A stretch of 64,000 nucleotides of DNA from Hydractinia symbiolongicarpus (Eukaryota > Cnidaria > Hydrozoa > Anthoathecata > Hydractiniidae): NCBI RefSeq assembly GCF_029227915.1, contig NC_079882.1, positions 32,728,001 to 32,792,000 of the forward strand, given 5' to 3'. How positions within the stretch are numbered: position 1 is the stretch's first letter; the number at the start of each line of letters is the position of its first letter. A program made the translations under genes and the position numbers. This document shows, in pieces, positions 35,641-48,592 of the stretch. Below the pieces are notes generated by a model. It had not been told where the DNA came from. It saw nothing but the letters and a program-made list of their open reading frames with translations, and did not search any database.

Positions 35641-38600
35641 CTAAAACGCATGAGACTTGTAGTTTTCAAAAATGTTTTCATTTTTGATGAGACGCTTAAT
35701 GAAAGAGGTTTAATCGCCGGAAAACGAAAACCCGCGATTTCCCGTAAATCCCGGGCTTGGCCCGTATAGTCGAATGTATACAAAGAAAGTACCCTGTAAG
35801 TAAACTCATTTCCAGAACGATTTTTTAAATTATTTTTCCACCACTAAAGCGCATAAGACTTGTAGTTTTTAAAAATGTTTTCATTTTTGATGAGACGCTG
35901 AATAAAAGCAGTTTAATCGCTGGCAAACGAAAATCCGCGATTTCCCGTAAATCCCGGACTCGGCCGTATAGTCAAAAGTATACAAAGAAAGTACCCAGGG
36001 AGTAAACTCAATTCCCGAACGATTTTTTAAATTACTTTTTCACCACTAAAACGCATGAGACTTGTAGTTGTCAAAAATGTTTTCATTTTTGATGAGATTC
36101 TTAATGAAAGAGGTTTAATCGCCGGCAAACGAAATCCCGCGTTTTCCCGTAAATCCGGGGCTTGGCCCGTATAGTCGAATGTATACAAAGAAAGTGCCCA
36201 GGGAGTAGACTCATTTCCCGAACGATTTTTTAAATTTTTTTATCACCACTAAAACGCATGAGACTTGTAGTTTTCAAAAATGTTTTCATTTTTGATGAGG
36301 CGCTGAATAAAAGAAGTTTAATCGCCGGCAAACGAAAACCCGCGATTTCCCGTAAATCCCGGCTTGGCCGGTATAGTCAAAAGTATACAAAGAAAGTACC
36401 CAGGGAGTAAACTCATTCCCCGAAGGATTTTTTAAATTATTTTTTCACCACTAAAACGCATGAGACTAGTAGTTTTCAAAAATGTTTTCATTTTTGATGA
36501 GACGCTGAATAAAAGAAGTTTAATTGCCGGCAAACGAAAACCCGCGATTTCCCGTAAATCCCGGCTTGGCCGGTATAGTCAAAAGTATACAAAGAAAGTA
36601 CCCAGGGAGTAAACTCATTTCCCGAACGATTTTTTAAATTATTTTTTCACCACTAAAACGCTGAGACTTGTAGTTTTCAAAAATGTTTTCATATTTGATG
36701 AGACGCTGAATAAAAGCAGTTTAATCGCCGGCAAACGAAAATCCGCGATTTCCCGTAAATCCCGGATTCGGCCCGTATAGTCAAAAGTATACAAAGAAAG
36801 TACCCAGGGAGTAAACTCATTTCCCGAACGATTTTTTAAATTATTTTTTCACCACTAAAACGCTGAGACTTGTAGTTTTCAAAAATGTTTTCATTTTTGA
36901 TGAGACGCTGAATAAAAGCAGTTTAATCGCCGGCAAACAAAAATCCGCGATTTGCCGTAAATCCCGGACTCGGCCCGTATAGTCAAAAGTATACAAAGAA
37001 AGTACCCAGGGAGTAAACTCATTTCCCGAACAATTTTTTAAATTTTTTTTTCACCACTAAAACGCGTGAGACTTGTAGTTTTCAAGAATGTTTTCATTTT
37101 TGATGAGACGCTTAATCGAAGAGGTTTAATCGCCGGAAAACGAAAACCTGCGATTTCCTGTAAATCCCGGGCTTGGTTTGCATAGTCGAATGTATACAAA
37201 GAAAGTACCCTGTGAGTAAACTTATTTTCAGAACGATTTTTTAAATTATTTTTTCACCACTAAAACGCATAAGACTTGTAGGTTTTAAAAATGTTTTCAT
37301 TTTTGATGAGACGCTGAATAAAAGAAGTTTAATCGCCGGCAAACGAAAATCCACGATTTCCCGTAAATCCCGGCTTGGCCCGTATAGTCAAAAGTATACA
37401 AAGAAAGTACCCAGGGAGTAAACTCATTTCCCGAACGATTTTTTAAATTATATTTTCACCACTAAAACGCATGAGACTTGTAGTTTTCAAAAATGTTTTC
37501 ATTTTTGATGAGACGCTGAATAAAAGAAGTTTAATCGCCGGCAAACGAAAACCCGCGATTTCCCGTAAATCCCGGACTCGGCCCGTATAGTCAAAAGTAT
37601 ACAAAGAAAGTACCCAGGGAGTAAACTCATTTCCCGAACGCTTTTTAAATTATTTTTTCACCACTAAAACGCATGAGACTTGTAGTTTTTAAAAATGTTT
37701 TCATTTTTGATGAGACGCTGAATAAAAGAAGTTTAATCGCCGGCAAACGAAAACCTGCGATTTCCCGTAAATCCTGGACTCGGCCGGTATAGTCAAAAGT
37801 GTACAAAGAAAGTACCCAGGGAGTAAACTCATTTCCCAAACGTTTTTTTTAAATTATTATTTCACCACTAAAACGCATGAGACTTGTAGTTTTCAAGAAT
37901 GTTTTCATTTTTGATGAGACGCTGAATAAAAGAAGTTTAATCGCCGGCAAACGAAAACCCGCGATTTCCCGTAAATCCCGGCTTGGCCCGTATAGTCAAA
38001 GGTATACAAAGAAAGTACCCAGGGAGTAAACTCATTTCGCGAACGATTTTTTAAATTATTTTTTCACCACTAAAACGCATGAGACTTGTAGTTTTCAAAA
38101 ATGTTTTCATTTTTGATGAGACGCTGAATAAAAGCAGTTTAATCGCCGGCAAACGAAAACCTACGATTTCCCTAAATCCCAGGCTCGGCCCGTATAGTCA
38201 AAAGTATACAAAGAAAGTACCCAGGGAGTAAACTCATTTCCAGATCGATTTTTTAAATTATTTTTTCACCACTAAAACGCATAAAACTTGTAGTTTTTAA
38301 AAATGTTTTCATTTTTGATGAGACGCTGAATAAAAGAAGTTTAATCGCCGGCAAACGAAAACCCGCGATTTCCCGTAAATCCCGGGCTTGGCACATATAG
38401 TCGAATGTATACAAAGAAAGTACCCTGTAAGTAAACTCATTTCCAGAACGATTTTTTAAATTATTTTTTCACCACTAAAACGCATAAGACTTGTAGTTTT
38501 TAAAAATGTTTTCATTTTTGTAAGACGCTGAATAAAAAAAGTTTAATCGCCGGCAAACAAAAACCCGCGATTTCCCGTAAATCCCGGCTTGGCCCGTATA

Positions 38601-39031
38601 GTCAAAAGTATACAAAGAAAGTACCTAGGGAGTAAACTCATTTCCAGAACGATTTTTTAAATTATTTTTTCACCACTAAAACGCATGAGACTTGTAGTTT
38701 TCAAAAATGTTTTTATTTTTGATGAGACGCTGAATAAAAGCAGTTTAATCTCGCCGGCAAACGAAAACCCGCGATTTCCCATAAATCCCGGCTTGGCCCG
38801 TATAGTCAAAAGTATACAAAGAAAGTACCCAGGGAGTAAACTCATTTCCCGAACGATTTTTTAAATTATTTTTTCACCACTAAAACGCATGAGACTTGTA
38901 GTTTTTAAAAATGTTTTCATTTTTGATGAGACGCTGAATAAAAGAAGTTTAATCGCCGGCAAACGAAAACCCGCGATTTCCCATAAATCCCGGGCTTGGC
39001 ACGTATAGTCGAATGTATACAAAGAAAGTAC
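35609..39031 (+). repeat. 3.42-kb duplicated block, copy 2
   Basis: Offset 7488. The differences I spotted from copy 1 are CATATTTG near 36690 (CATTTTTG in copy 1) and AAAGGTATAC at 37998 (AAAAGTATAC in copy 1), so the duplication is recent relative to most variation in the window. The right edge is at CCCTGTGAG, where copy 1 reads CCCAGGGAG. Confidence 0.93.
35641..36854 (+). repeat. 6-monomer HOR, unit 4 (complete)
   Basis: Offset 3035 from unit 1. It is also the left end of the second 3.42-kb copy and continues into the second CTGAG monomer at 36855 as in 29367. Confidence 0.9.
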
Positions 39032-39082
39032 CCTGTGAGTAAACCCATTTCCAGAACGATTTTTTAAATTATTTTTTCACCA

Positions 39083-40296
39083 CTAAAGCCCATGAGACTT
39101 GTAGTTTTTAAAAATGTTTTCATTTTTGATGAGACGCTGAATAAAAGAAGTTTAATCGCCGGCAAACGAAAACCCGCGATTTCCCGTAAATCCCGGCTTG
39201 GCCCGTATAGTCAAAAGTATACAAAGAAAGTACCCAGGGAGTAAACTCATTTCGCGAACGATTTTTTAAATTATTTTTTCACCACTAAAACGCATGAGAC
39301 TTGTAGTTTTCAAAAATGTTTTCATTTTTGATGAGACGCTGAATAAAAGCAGTTTAATCGCCGGCAAACGAAAACCTACGATTTCCCTAAATCCCGGACT
39401 CGGCCCGTATAGTCAAAAGTATACAAAGAAAGTACCCAGGGAGTAAACTCATTTCCAGATCGATTTTTTAAATTATTTTTTCACCACTAAAACGCATAAA
39501 ACTTGTAGTTTTTAAAAATGTTTTCATTTTTGATGAGACGCTGAATAAAAGAAGTTTAATCGCCGGCAAACGAAAACCCGCGATTTCCCGTAAATCCCGG
39601 GCTTGGCACATATAGTCGAATGTATACAAAGAAAGTACCCTGTGAGTAAACTCATTTCCAGAACGATTTTTTAAATTATTTTTTCACCACTAAAACGCAT
39701 AAGACTTGTAGTTTTTAAAAATGTTTTCATTTTTGATGAGACGCTGAATAAAAGCAGTTTAATCGCCGGCAAACGAAAACCTGCGATTTCCCTAAATCCC
39801 GGACTCGGCCCGTATAGTCAAAAGTATACAAAGAAAGTTTCCATGGAGTAAACTCATTTCCAGAACGATTTTTTAAATTATTTTTTCACCACTAAAACGC
39901 ACAGGACTTGTAGTTTTTAAAAATGTTTTCATTTTTGATGAGACGCTGAATAAAAGAAGTTTAATCGCCGGCAAACGAAAACCCGCGATTTCCCGTAAAT
40001 TCCGGGCTTGGCCCCTATAATCAAAAGTATACAAAGAAAGTACCCAGGGAGTAAACTCATTTCCCGAACGATTTTTTATATTATTTTTTTACCACTAAAC
40101 GCATGAGACTTGTAGTTTTCAAAAATATTTTCATATTTGATGGGACGCTGAATAAAAGAATTTTAATCGCCGGCAAACGAAAATCCGCGATTTCCCGTAA
40201 ATCCCGAACTCGGCCCGTATAGTCAAAAGTATACAAAGAAAGTACCCAGGGAGTAAACTCATTTCCCGAACGATTTTTTAAATTATTTTTTCACCA
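39083..40296 (+). repeat. Six monomers echoing the left edge of the window
   Basis: 39083 (AGCCCATGAG, TTCGCG), 39285 (B) and 39487 (C) match monomers 1, 203 and 405 in order. 39690 is a hybrid of a D-type front and a GCAG/CCTGCG/CCATGG back. 39892 (ACAGGAC) and 40095 (TATTTTC dyad variant) follow. Private changes are AAGTTTCCATGG near 39837 and CTATAATC near 40015. Confidence 0.8.
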
Positions 40297-41712
40297 CTAA
40301 AACGCATGAGACTTGTAGTTGTCAAAAATGTTTTCATTTTTGATGAGACGCTTAATGAAAGTGGTTTAATCGCCGGAAAACGAAAACCCGCGATTTCCCG
40401 TAAATCCCGGGCTTGGCCCGTATAGTCGAATGTATACAAAGAAAGTACCCTGTAAGTAAACTCATTTCCAGAACGATTTTTTAAATTATTTTTCCACCAC
40501 TAAAGCGCATAAGACTTGTAGTTTTTAAAAATGTTTTCATTTTTGATGAGACGCTGAATAAAAGCAGTTTAATCGCTGGCAAACGAAAATCCGCGATTTC
40601 CCGTAAATCCCGGACTCGGCCGTATAGTCAAAAGTATACAAAGAAAGCACCCAGGGAGTAAACTCAATTCCCGAACGATTTTTTAAATTATTTTTTCACC
40701 ACTAAAACGCATGAGACTTGTAGTTGTCAACAATGTTTTCATTTTTGATGAGACTCTTAATGAAAGAGGTTTAATCGCCGGCAAACGAAATCCCGCGTTT
40801 TCCCGTAAATCCGGGGCTTGGCCCGTATAGTCGAATGTATACAAAGAAAGTACCCAGGGAGTAAACTCATTTCCCGAACGATTTTTTAAATTTTTTTTTC
40901 ACCACTAAAACGCATGAGACTTGTAGTTTTCAAAAATGTTTTCATTTTTGATGAGACGCTGAATAAAAGAAGTTTGATCGCCGGCAAACGAAAACCCGCG
41001 ATTTCCCGTAAATCCTGGCTTGGCCTGTATAGTCAAAAGTATACAAAGAAAGTACCCAGGGAGTAAACTCATTCCCCGAAGGATTTTTTAAATTATTTTT
41101 TCACCACTAAAACGCACGAGACTTGTAGTTTTCAAAAATGTTTTCATTTTTGATGAGACGCTGAATAAAAGAAGTTTAATCGCCGGCAAACGAAAACCCG
41201 CGATTTCCCGTAAATCCCGGCTTGGCCGGTATAGTCAAAAGTATACAAAGAAAGTACCCAGGGAGTAACTCATTTCCCGAACGATTTTTTAAATTATTTT
41301 TTCACCACTAAAACGCTGAGACTTGTAGTTTTCAAAAATGTTTTCATTTTTGATGAGACGCTGAATAAAAGCAGTTTAATTGCCGGCAAACAAAAATCCG
41401 CGATTTCCCGTAAATCCCGGACTCGGCCCGTATAGTCAAAAGTATACAAAGAAAGTACCCAGGGAGTAAACTCATTTCCCGAACGATTTTTTATATTATT
41501 TTTTCACCACTAAAACGCATGAGACTTGTAGTTGTCAAAAATGTTTTCATTTTTGATGAGACGCTTAATGAAAGAGGTTTAATCGCCGGCAAACGAAATC
41601 CAGCGTTTTCCCGTAAATCCGGGGCTTGGCCCGCATAGTCGAATGTATACAAAGAAAGTACCCAGGGAGTAAAGTCATTTCCCGAACGATTTTTTAAATG
41701 TTTTTTTCACCA
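40297..41712 (+). repeat. 7-monomer HOR (about 1416 bp), copy 1
   Basis: Order: 40297 (CTTAATGAAAGTGG), 40500 (AGCGCATAAG, TCGCTGGC), 40702 (TTGTCAACAATG, GAGACTC), 40905, 41107 (GCACGAG), 41308 (CTGAG, TTAATTGCC) and 41510 (TTGTC). The series recurs at 42522, 43938 and 48593. Confidence 0.87.
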
Positions 41713-42521
41713 CTAAAACGCATAAGACTTGTAGTTTTTAAAAATGTTTTCATTTTTGATGAGACGCTGAATAAAAAAAGTTTAATCGCCGGCAAACGAA
41801 AACCCGCGATTTCCCGTAAATCCCGGCTTGGCCCGTATAGTCAAAAGTATACAAAGAAAGTACCTAGGGAGTAAACTCATTTCCCGAACGATTTTTTAGA
41901 TTATTTTTTCACCACTAAAACGCATGAGACTTGTAGTTTTCAAAAATGTTTTCATTTTTGATGAGACGGTGAATAAAAGCAGTTTAATCGCCGGCAAACG
42001 AAAACCTGCGATTTCCCTAAATCCCGGACTCGGCCCGTATAGTCAAAAGTATACAAAGAAAGTACCCATGGAGTAAACTCATTTCCAGAACGATATTTTA
42101 AATTCATTTTTCACCACTAAAACGCACAAGACTTGTAGTTTTTAAAAATGTTTTCATTTTTGATGAGACGCTGAATAAAAGAAGTTTAATCGCCGGCAAA
42201 CGAAAACCCGCGATTTCCCGTAAATTCCGGGCTTGGCCCCTATAGTCAAAAGTATACAAAGAAAGTACCCAGGGAGTAAACTCATTTCCCGAACGATTTT
42301 TTATATTATTTTTTTACCACTAAACGCATGAGACTTGTAGTTTTCAAAAATATTTTCATTTTTGATGAGACGCTTAATGAGAGAGGTTTAATCGCCGGCA
42401 AACAAAATCCCGCGTTTTCCCGTAAATCCGGGGCTTGGCCCGTATAGTCGAATGTATACAAAGAAAGTACCCAGGGAGTAAACTCATTTCCCGAACGATT
42501 TTTTAAATGTTTTTTTCACCA
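41713..42521 (+). repeat. Four mosaic monomers between HOR copies
   Basis: 41713 (D-type), 41915 (GCAG, CCTGCG, CCATGG), 42117 (ACAAG) and 42320. The last has a TATTTT front joined to CATTTTTGATGAG and CTTAATGAGAG, so the junction falls inside the dyad. Private changes are TTTTTTAGATTA near 41892 and GATATTTTAAATTC near 42092. Confidence 0.75.
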
Positions 42522-43937
42522 TTGAAACGCATGAGACTTGTAGTTTTCAAAAATGTTTTCATTTTTGATGAGACGCTTAATGAAAGAGGTTTAATCGCCG
42601 GAAAACGAAAACCCGCGATTTCCTGTAAATCCCGGGCTTGGCCCGTATAGTCGAATGTATACAAAGAAAGTACCCTGTAAGTAAACTCATTTCCAGAACG
42701 ATTTTTTAAATTATTTTTCCACCACTAAAGCGCATAAGACTTGTAGTTTTTAAAAATGTTTTCATTTTTGATGAGACGCTGAATAAAAGCAGTTTAATCG
42801 CTGGCAAACGAAAATCCGCGATTTCCCGTAAATCCCGGACTCGGCCGTATAGTCAAAAGTATACAAAGAAAGTACCCAGGGAGTAAACTCAATTCCCGAA
42901 CGATTTTTTAAATTATTTTTTCACCACTAAAACGCATGAGACTTGTAGTTGTCAACAATGTTTTCATTTTTGATGAGACTCTTAATGAAAGAGGTTTAAT
43001 CGCCGGCAAACGAAATCCCGCGTTTTCCCGTAAATCCGGGGCTTGGCCCGTATAGTCGAATGTATACAAAGAAAGTACCCAGGGAGTAAACTCATTTCCC
43101 GAACGATTTTTTAAATTTTTTTTTCACCACTAAAACGCATGAGACTTGTAGTTTTCAAAAATGTTTTCATTTTTGATGAGACGCTGAATAAAAGAAGTTT
43201 AATCGCCGGCAAACGAAAACCCGCGATTTCACGTAAATCCCGGCTTGGCCGGTATAGTCAAAAGTATACAAAGAAAGTACCCAGGGAGTAAACTCATTCC
43301 CCGAAGGATTTTTTAAATTATTTTTTCACCACTAAAACGCACGATACTTGTAGTTTTCAAAAATGTTTTCATTTTTGATGAGACGCTGAATAAAAGAAGT
43401 TTAATCGCCGGCAAACGAAAACCCGCGATTTCCCGTAAATCCCGGCTTGGCCGGTATAGTCAAAAGTATACAAAGAAAGTACCCAGGGAGTAACTCATTT
43501 CCCGAACGATTTTTTAAATTATTTTTTCACCACTAAAACGCTGAGACTTGTAGTTTTCAAAAATGTTTTCATTTTTGATGAGACGCTGAATAAAAGCAGT
43601 TTAATTGCCGGCAAACAAAAATCCGCGATTTCCCGTAAATCCCGAACTCGGCCCGTATAGTCAAAAGTATACAAAGAAAGTACCCAGGGAGTAAACTCAT
43701 TTCCCGAACGATTTTTTAAATTATTTTTTCACCACTAAAACGCATGAGACTTGTAGTTGTCAAAAATGTTTTCATTTTTGATGAGACGCTTAATGAGAGA
43801 GGTTTAATCGCCGGCAAACGAAATCCCGCGTTTTCCCGTAAATCCGGGGCTTGGCCCGTATAGTCGAATGTATACAAAGAAAGTACCCAGGGAGTAAACT
43901 CATTTCCCGAACGATTTTTTAAATGTTTTTTTCACCA
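42522..43937 (+). repeat. 7-monomer HOR (1416 bp), copy 2
   Basis: Monomers at 42522, 42725, 42927, 43130, 43332, 43533 and 43735. 42725-43735 match 40500-41510 at offset 2225. Private changes are CACCATTGAAA at 42518, TTTCACGTAAA near 43228 and ACGATACTTG near 43340. Confidence 0.9.
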
Positions 43938-45353
43938 CTGAAACGCATGAGACTTGTAGTTTTCAAAAATGTTTTCATTTTTGATGAGACGCTTAATGAA
44001 AGAGGTTTAATCGCCGGAAAACGAAAACCCGCGATTTCCTGTAAATCCCGGGCTTGGCCCGTATAGTCGAATGTATACAAAGAAAGTACCCTGTAAGTAA
44101 ACTCATTTCCAGAACGATTTTTTAAATTATTTTTCCACCACTAAAGCGCATAAGACTTGTAGTTTTTAAAAATGTTTTCATTTTTGATGAGACGCTGAAT
44201 AAAAGCAGTTTAATCGCTGGCAAACGAAAATCCGCGATTTCCCGTAAATCCCGGACTCGGCCGTATAGTCAAAAGTATACAAAGAAAGTACCCAGGGAGT
44301 AAACTCAATTCCCGAACGATTTTTTAAATTATTTTTTCACCACTAAAACGCATGAGACTTGTAGTTGCCAACAATGTTTTCATTTTTGATGAGACTCTTA
44401 ATGAAAGAGGTTTAATCGCCGGCAAACGAAATCCCGCGTTTTCCCGTAAATCCGGGGCTTGGCCCGTATAGTCGAATGTATACAAAGAAAGTACCCAGGG
44501 AGTAAACTCATTTCCCGAACGATTTTTCAAATTTTTTTTTCACCACTAAAACACATGAGACTTGTAGTTTTCAAAAATGTTTTCATTTTTGATGAGACGC
44601 TGAATAAAAGAAGTTTAATCGCCGGCAAACGAAAACCCGCGATTTCCCGTAAATCCCGGCTTGGCCGGTATAGTCAAAAGTATACAAAGAAAGTACCCAG
44701 GGAGTAAACTCATTCCCCGAAGGATTTTTTAAATTATTTTTTCACCACTAAAACGCACGAGACTTGTAGTTTTCAAAAATGTTTTCATTTTTGATGAGAC
44801 GCTGAATAAAAGAAGTTTAATCGCCGGCAAACGAAAACCCGCGATTTCCCGTAAATCCCGGCTTGGCCGGTATAGTCAAAAGTATACAAAGAAAGTACCC
44901 AGGGAGTAACTCATTTCCCGAACGATTTTTTAAATTATTTTTTCACCACTAAAACGCTGAGACTTGTAGTTTTCAAAAATGTTTTCATTTTTGATGAGAC
45001 GCTGAATAAAAGCAGTTTAATTGCCGGCAAACAAAAATCTGCGATTTCCCGTAAATCCCGGACTCGGCCCGTATAGTCAAAAGTATACAAAGAAAGTACC
45101 CAGGGAGTAAACTCATTTCCCGAACGATTTTTTATATTATTTTTTCACCACTAAAACGCATGAGACTTGTAGTTGTCAAAAATGTTTTCATTTTTGATGA
45201 GACGCTTGATGAAAGAGGTTTAATCGCCGGCAAACGAAATCCGGCGTTTTCCCGTAAATCCGGGGCTTGGCCCGCATAGTCGAATGTATACAAAGAAAGT
45301 ACCCAGGGAGTAAACTCATTTCCCGAACAATTTTTTAATTTTTTTTTTCACCA
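43938..45353 (+). repeat. 7-monomer HOR (1416 bp), copy 3
   Basis: Exactly one unit (1416) downstream of copy 2, with monomers at 43938, 44141, 44343, 44546, 44748, 44949 and 45151. A private change is TTGCCAACAATG at 44364 (TTGTCAACAATG in copies 1 and 2). Confidence 0.9.
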
Positions 45354-46366
45354 CTAAAACGCATGAGACTTGTAGTTTTCAAAAATGTTTTCATTTTTGA
45401 TGAGACGCTTAATCAAAGAGGTTTAATCGCCGGAAAACGAAAACCTGCGATTTCCTGTAAATCCCGGGCTTGGTCCGCATAGTCGAATGTATACAAAGAA
45501 AGTACCCTGTGAGTAAACTCATTTCCAGAACGATTTTTTAAATTATTTTTTCACCACTAAAACGCATAAGACTTGTAGGTTTTAAAAATGTTTTCATTTT
45601 TGATGAGACGCTGAATAAAAGAAGTTTAATCGCCGGCAAACGAAAACCCACGATTTCCCGTAAATCCCGGCTTGGCCCGTATAGTCAAAAGTATACAAAG
45701 AAAGTACCCAGGGAGTAAACTCATTTCCAGAACGATTTTTTAAATTATTTTTTCACCACTAAAACGCATGAGACTTGTAGTTTTCAAAAATGTTTTCATT
45801 TTTGATGAGACGCTGAAAAAAAGCAGTTTAATTGCCGGCAAACAAAAATCCGCGATTTCCCGTAAATCCCGGACTCGGCCCGTATAGTCAAAAGTATACA
45901 AAGAAAGTACCCAGGGAGTAAACTCATTTCCCGAACGATTTTTTAAATTATTTTTTCACCACTAAAACGCATGAGACTTGTAGTTGTCAAAAATGTTTTC
46001 ATTTTTGATGAGACGCTTAATGAAAGAGGTTTAATCGCCGGCAAACGAAATCCGGCGTTTTCCCGTAAATCCGGGGCTTGGCCCGCATAGTCGAATGTAT
46101 ACAAAGAAAGTACCCAGGGAGTAAACTCATTTCCCGAACAATTTTTTAAATTTTTTTTTCACCACTAAAACGCTGAGACTTGTAATTTTCAAAAATGTTT
46201 TCATTTTTGATGAGACGCTTAATCAAAGAGGTTTAATCGCCGGAAAACGAAAACCTGCGATTTCCTGTAAATCCCGGGCTTGGTCCGTATAGTCGAATGT
46301 ATACAAAGAAAGTACCCTGTGAGTAAACTCATTTCCCGAACGATTTTTTAAATTCTTTTTTCACCA
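45354..46366 (+). repeat. Partial 4-monomer repeat (811 bp)
   Basis: Monomers 45151 (TTGTC, AATCCGGCG) and 45354 (CTTAATCAAAG) recur at 45962 and 46165, offset 811. Between them are 45557 (GGTTTT) and 45759 (GCTGAAAAAAAGCAG). Confidence 0.75.
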
Positions 46367-48592
46367 CTAAAACGCATGAGACTTGTAGTTTTCAAAAATA
46401 TTTTCATTTTTGATGAGACGCTGAATAAAAGCAGTTTAATCGCCGGCAAACGAAAACCTGCGATTTCCCTAAATCCCGGACTCGGCCCGTATAGTCAAAA
46501 GTATACAAAGAAAGTACCCATGGAGTAAACTCATTTCCAGAACGATTTTTTAAATTATTTTTTCATCACTAAAACGCACAAGATTTGTAGTTTTTAAAAA
46601 TGTTTTCATTTTTGATGAGACGCTGAATAAAAGAAGTTTAATCGCCGGCAAACGAAAACCCGCGATTTCCCGTAAATTCCGGGCTTGGCCCCTATAGTCA
46701 AAAGTATACAAAGAAAGTACCCAGGGAGTAAACTCATTTCCCGAACGATTTTTTAAATTATTTTTTCACCACTAAAACGCATGAGACTTGTAGTTTTCAA
46801 AAATGTTTTCATTTTTGATGAGACGCTGAATAAAAGCAGTTTAATCGCCGGCATACGAAAACCTGCGATTTCCCTAAATCCCGGACTCGGCCCGTATAGT
46901 CAAAAGTATACAAAGAAAGTACCCATGGAGTAAACTCATTTCCAGAACGATTTTTTAAATTATTTTTTCACCACTAAAACGCATAAGACTTGTAGTTTTT
47001 AAAAATGTTTTCATTTTTGATGAGACGCTGAATAAAAGAAGTTTAATCGCCGGCAAGCGAAAACCTGCGATTTCCAGTAAATTTCGGGCTTGGCCCCTAT
47101 AGTAAAAAGTATACAAAGAAAGTACCCAGGGAGTAAACTCATTTCCCGAACGATTTTTTAAATTATTTTTTCACCACTAAAACGCATGAGACTTGTAGTT
47201 TTCAAAAATGTTTTCATTTTTGATGAGACGCTGAATAAAAGCAGTTTAATCGCCGGCAAACGAAAACCTGCGATTTCCCTAAATCCCGGACTCGGCCCGT
47301 ATAGTCAAAAGTATACAAAGAAAGTACCCATGGAGTAAACTCATTTCCAGAACGATTTTTTAAATTATTTTTTCACCACTAAAACGCACAAGACTTGTAG
47401 TTTTTAAAAATGTTTTCATTTTTGATGAGACGCTGAATAAAAGAAGTTTAATCGCCGGCAAGCGAAAACCTGCGATTTCACGTAAATTTCGGGCGTGGCC
47501 CCTATAGTAAAAAGTATACAAAGAAAGTACCCAGGGAGTAAACTCATTTCCCGAACGATTTTTTATATTATTTTTTTACCACTAAACGCATGAGACTTGT
47601 AGTTTTCAATAATATTTTCATATTTGATGGGACGCTGAATAAAAGAATTTTAATCGCCGGCAAACGAAAATCCGCGATTTCCCGTAAATCCCGAACTCGG
47701 CCCGTATAGTCAAAATTATACAAAGAAAGTACCCATGGAGTAAACTCATTTCCAGAACGATTTTTTAAATTATTTTTTCATCACTAAAACGCACAAGACT
47801 TGTAGTTTTTAAAAATGTTTTCATTTTTGATGAGACGCTGAATAAAAGAAGTTTAATCGCCGGCAAACGAAAACCAGCGATTTCCCGTAAATTCCGGGCT
47901 TGGCCCCTATAGTCAAAAGTATACAAAGAAAGTACCCAGGGAGTAAACTCATTTCCCGAACGATTTTTTAAATTATTTTTTCACCACTAAAACGCATGAG
48001 ACTTGTATTTTCAAAAATGTTTTCATTTTTGATGAGACGCTGAATAAAAGCAGTTTAATCGCCGGCAAACGAAAACCTGCGATTTCCCTAAATCCCGGAC
48101 TCGGCCCGTATAGTCAAAAGTATACAAAGAAAGTACCCATGGAGTAAACTCATTTCCAGAACGATTTTTTAAATTATTTTTTCACCACTAAAACGCACAA
48201 GACTTGTAGTTTTTAAAAATGTTTTCATTTTTGATGAGACGCTGAATAAAAGAAGTTTAATCGCCGGCAAGCGAAAACCTGCGATTTCCAGTAAATTTCG
48301 GGCTTGGCCCCTATAGTAAAAAGTATACAAAGAAAGTACCCAGGGAGTAAACTCATTTCCCGAACGATTTTTTATATTATTTTTTTACCACTAAACGCAT
48401 GAGACTTGTAGTTTTCAATAATATTTTCATATTTGATGGGACGCTGAATAAAAGAATTTTAATCGCCGGCAAACGAAAATCCGCGATTTCCCGTAAATCC
48501 CGAACTCGGCCCGTATAGTCAAAAGTATACAAAGAAAGTACCCAGGGAGTAAACTCATTTCCCGAACGATTTTTTAAATTGTTTTTTCACCA
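46367..48592 (+). repeat. Dimer-like zone: GCAG/CCATGG and GAAG/GCAAGCG monomers alternate
   Basis: GCAG monomers with CCTGCG and CCATGG lie at 46367, 46772, 47177 and 47987. Each is followed by a GAAG monomer (46569, 46974, 47379, 48188), three of which have GGCAAGCG and TTTCGGGC. TATTTTC dyad-variant monomers at 47582 and 48391 and a TCATCACTAAA monomer at 47784 break the pattern. 46569 and 46772 match 47784 and 47987 at offset 1215; 47379 and 47582 match 48188 and 48391 at offset 809. Confidence 0.82.
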
